A DNA stretch of 64,000 nt, taken from Burkholderiaceae bacterium (GTDB lineage: Bacteria; Pseudomonadota; Gammaproteobacteria; Burkholderiales; Burkholderiaceae_B). The notes under the pieces are model-generated. The model did not search any database. It saw only the letters and a list, made by a program, of their open reading frames with translations, and had not been told where the DNA came from. A program made the position numbers and the translations under genes. Where the stretch lies: positions 46,651 through 110,650 of the forward strand of contig JANQYI010000011.1 of assembly GCA_030728985.1 (NCBI GenBank), read 5' to 3'. Below, piece after piece: positions 62,411 through 64,000 of this stretch (within the stretch, counting starts at the first letter, position 1; every line of letters begins with the position of its first letter).

Positions 62411-63073
62411 ATGATCATCAAAATCGACTACGTCTCAGATATTGCATGCCCTTGGTGCGCGGTAGGACTTGGCGGTCTTGAAATCGCCATCAAAAATTTG
62501 GGTGAAACCATCCCCGTTGAGATTCATTTTCAGCCGTTCGAACTGAACCCCCAGATGCCACCCGGAGGTCAAGAGGTGTTCGAACACCTGACGCAAAAAT
62601 ACGGCAAAACCGTTGCGCAAGTCCGTGCGACCCAAGAGGACATCAAAGCCCGGGCCGCTGCGGTCGGCTACCCCTTCCACCCCGAAGGTCGCAAGCACGT
62701 CTACAACACCTTCGATGCGCATCGCCTGCTTTACTGGGCAGGTCTCGAGCACGGTCCTGCCGCGCAGCATCGTCTCAAACGCGAACTCTTAGTGACCTAC
62801 TTCACCCTGGCAGTCAACCTCGATGACCAGAGCAACCTGATTGCCGCGGTTGAGCGCGCAGGTCTGGACACGGCGCGCGCAGACCAAATCTTGAAGAGCG
62901 AAGAATTTCAAAACGAAGTGCGCGCGCAAGAAAATAAATACACCAGCCTAGGCATTCACTCCGTGCCCGCCATCATCATCAACGATCAATATCTGCTGCA
63001 AGGCGCCCAACCTCCGGAGGCTTTTGAACAGGCTTTGCGTCAAATCGCCGCAGAAAGCACTGAAAAGATTTAA
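62411..63073 (+). CDS. DsbA-family oxidoreductase, FrnE-like
   Basis: A 220-residue thioredoxin-fold protein. The redox motif is C13-P-W-C16 in VSDIACPWCAVGLGGLE. An all-helical insert follows, then the cis-Pro segment GIHSVPAIIINDQYLLQGAQ near 177-196. There is no signal peptide, so it acts in the cytoplasm, as FrnE-type polyketide-associated and 2-hydroxychromene-isomerase-related proteins do. It is divergent from the dehydrogenase gene across a 149-bp AT-rich gap where no clear promoter could be named. Confidence 0.9.
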   Translation: MIIKIDYVSDIACPWCAVGLGGLEIAIKNLGETIPVEIHFQPFELNPQMPPGGQEVFEHLTQKYGKTVAQVRATQEDIKARAAAVGYPFHPEGRKHVYNTFDAHRLLYWAGLEHGPAAQHRLKRELLVTYFTLAVNLDDQSNLIAAVERAGLDTARADQILKSEEFQNEVRAQENKYTSLGIHSVPAIIINDQYLLQGAQPPEAFEQALRQIAAESTEKI

Positions 63074-63147
63074 TTTTTTTATCTTCATTTCAACTTAACA
63101 ACAACTCGATCACTTAGATGTCGAGTATTTCAGTTCGGAGACATCGC

Positions 63148-63921
63148 ATGGACTTACAACTTAAAAATCGCGTCGCCTTGGTAACAGGTGGTTCACAGGG
63201 CATCGGCAAAGCCGTCGCCATGAAATTTGCCGAAGAAGGCGCGACGGTTGTGATCGCCGCCCGCGGGCAAGCCCTGCTCGACGAAGTCGCAGCGCAGATT
63301 CGTGCTGCGGGTGGCAAGGTCACCGCGATTGCAGCCGACGTCTCTCAAGACGCTGAGTGCACACGTCTCGTGCAAGAAGTCCTGAAAGCCCACGGCCGTC
63401 TGGATATTCTGATCAACAACGCCGGCACCTCCGCCACGGGCGAGTTTGAATCCGTCACGGATGAAAAATGGCAAGCCGACTTTGATTTGAAATTGTTCGC
63501 TGCGATCCGTTTGACTCGCCTGGCGATTCCAGAGATGAAAAAGAACAACTGGGGTCGCATCATTAACGTGACCAATATCGGCGCCAAACAGCCCAAAGAA
63601 AAATCCATGCCCACGACGGTCACCCGAGCAGCCGGTCTGGCGATGACAAAAGCCTTGTCAAAAGAATTTGCCCCCAACAATATTTTGGTCAATAGTGTTT
63701 GTATCGGTTTGATCCGCGCTGGCCAACATGAGCGCAAGGCCGAAAAAGCGGGCATTCCGGTCGAGCAAATGTACGAAACCATGGGTAAGACCATCCCGCT
63801 TGGACGTGTCGGTCGCGCCGAAGAGGTTGCCAACGTCGTCGCCTTTTTTGCGTCCGAAGGTGGCAGCTACGTCACGGGCAGTAGTGTGAACTTGGACGGC
63901 GGCTTGTCCGCTGTCATGTAA
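63148..63921 (+). CDS. SDR-fold protein with atypical catalytic residues
   Basis: A 257-residue short-chain dehydrogenase-like protein. The ATG at 63148 (MDLQLKNRVALVTGG) follows GGAGAC; a start ten codons earlier is less likely. Cofactor motif TGGSQGIG is at 13-20 and NNAG at 90-93. Where the active-site Tyr-x3-Lys should be, the sequence reads MPTTVTRAAGLAMTKAL, giving Thr156 and Arg160. The upstream Ser position reads NVTNIG (Thr142/Asn143). The rest, including the C-terminal GSYVTGSSVNLDGGLSAVM, is standard. It may use different chemistry or be non-catalytic. Confidence 0.88.
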   Translation: MDLQLKNRVALVTGGSQGIGKAVAMKFAEEGATVVIAARGQALLDEVAAQIRAAGGKVTAIAADVSQDAECTRLVQEVLKAHGRLDILINNAGTSATGEFESVTDEKWQADFDLKLFAAIRLTRLAIPEMKKNNWGRIINVTNIGAKQPKEKSMPTTVTRAAGLAMTKALSKEFAPNNILVNSVCIGLIRAGQHERKAEKAGIPVEQMYETMGKTIPLGRVGRAEEVANVVAFFASEGGSYVTGSSVNLDGGLSAVM

Positions 63922-63938
63922 GTCACGGAGCGCTCCTC

Positions 63939-64000
63939 ATGACCTCTCTCACAACTACTGTCAAAGCCATGGTGTTCGATACATTCGGTTCCGTGGTCGA
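63939..64000 (+). CDS. haloacid dehalogenase type II/HAD-superfamily protein, N-terminal start only
   Basis: The window ends 62 bases into this gene. The readable start, MTSLTTTVKAMVFDTFGSVV, has the HAD motif I (VFDTFGSVV) with the nucleophile Asp at residue 14, as in L-2-haloacid dehalogenases. It begins 17 bp after the SDR stop, with GGAG at 63927-63930. Little more can be said. Confidence 0.65.
   Translation, partial: MTSLTTTVKAMVFDTFGSVV

Noticed and set aside
1..64000. tRNA, rRNA, insertion sequences, prophage and CRISPR arrays
   Set aside because: Looked for by motif and context; none seen. All gaps between called genes are under 300 bp except 14746-15163 and the pseudogene stretch 5105-5579.

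Overview
This 64 kb window looks like the chromosome of a betaproteobacterium in the order Burkholderiales, most likely Alcaligenaceae or a close relative. That placement is inferred from gene content: a liv-type ABC transporter embedded in an acyl-CoA catabolic locus, a remnant of a Bug/TctC-type solute receptor, a class I fumarase, the block glyQ-glyS-gmhB-plsC-metallopeptidase-gloA, and lptD-surA-rsmA divergent from amgK-murU. No rRNA or tRNA gene, insertion sequence, phage gene or CRISPR array was seen. Coding density is high, with many 4-base ATGA start/stop overlaps.

Region 1 (1-14745) is a CoA-ester catabolic locus read outward from a 225-bp divergent intergenic region at 3498-3722. 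The minus arm encodes two adjacent acyl-CoA dehydrogenases resembling the large and small subunits of heteromeric enzymes, a double-hotdog enoyl/mesaconyl-CoA hydratase-like protein, and a CaiB/BaiF CoA-transferase cut by the window edge. The plus arm encodes a two-subunit CoA-transferase, a decayed Bug receptor, the two halves of an MFE-2-like enzyme as separate genes (an R-specific hydroxyacyl-CoA dehydrogenase and a hydratase 2), a second CaiB/BaiF transferase, a complete branched-chain-type ABC importer and an acyl-CoA synthetase. Together these can import, activate and partly beta-oxidise a carboxylic acid. The substrate cannot be read from the sequence.

Region 2 (14746-15163) is a 418-bp gene-free stretch between convergent genes. 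It holds two related, oppositely oriented, strongly palindromic elements that share a core but have different outer stems.

Region 3 (15164-36590) is mostly housekeeping: fumarase, a crotonase, glycyl-tRNA synthetase, heptose phosphatase, acyltransferase, metallopeptidase, glyoxalase I, glycerate kinase, the outer-membrane biogenesis genes (lptD, surA) with rsmA, the muropeptide-recycling pair amgK-murU, and a run of membrane/glycan genes (GT39, flippase-like, GT9, PAP2).

Region 4 (36646-43398) is a minus-strand set of small-molecule enzymes: RraA-like, DapA-like, isopropylmalate/tartrate dehydrogenase-like, alpha/beta hydrolase, cupin, Ldh2-type dehydrogenase and a serine hydrolase. It reads like one or two catabolic operons for hydroxy- or dicarboxylic acids. 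Region 5 (43480-47314) has a PaaI-type thioesterase, a four-domain rhodanese next to a cysteine-dioxygenase-like protein, and a nitronate monooxygenase.

Region 6 (47479-61054) has two complete but different RND tripartite efflux operons that converge on a RodZ-like protein and an alpha/beta hydrolase. Region 7 (61117-64000) has a second isopropylmalate-dehydrogenase-like protein, a DsbA/FrnE-type oxidoreductase, an SDR protein lacking the usual catalytic residues, and the start of a haloacid-dehalogenase-type gene. No recognisable transcriptional regulator gene is present in the window.
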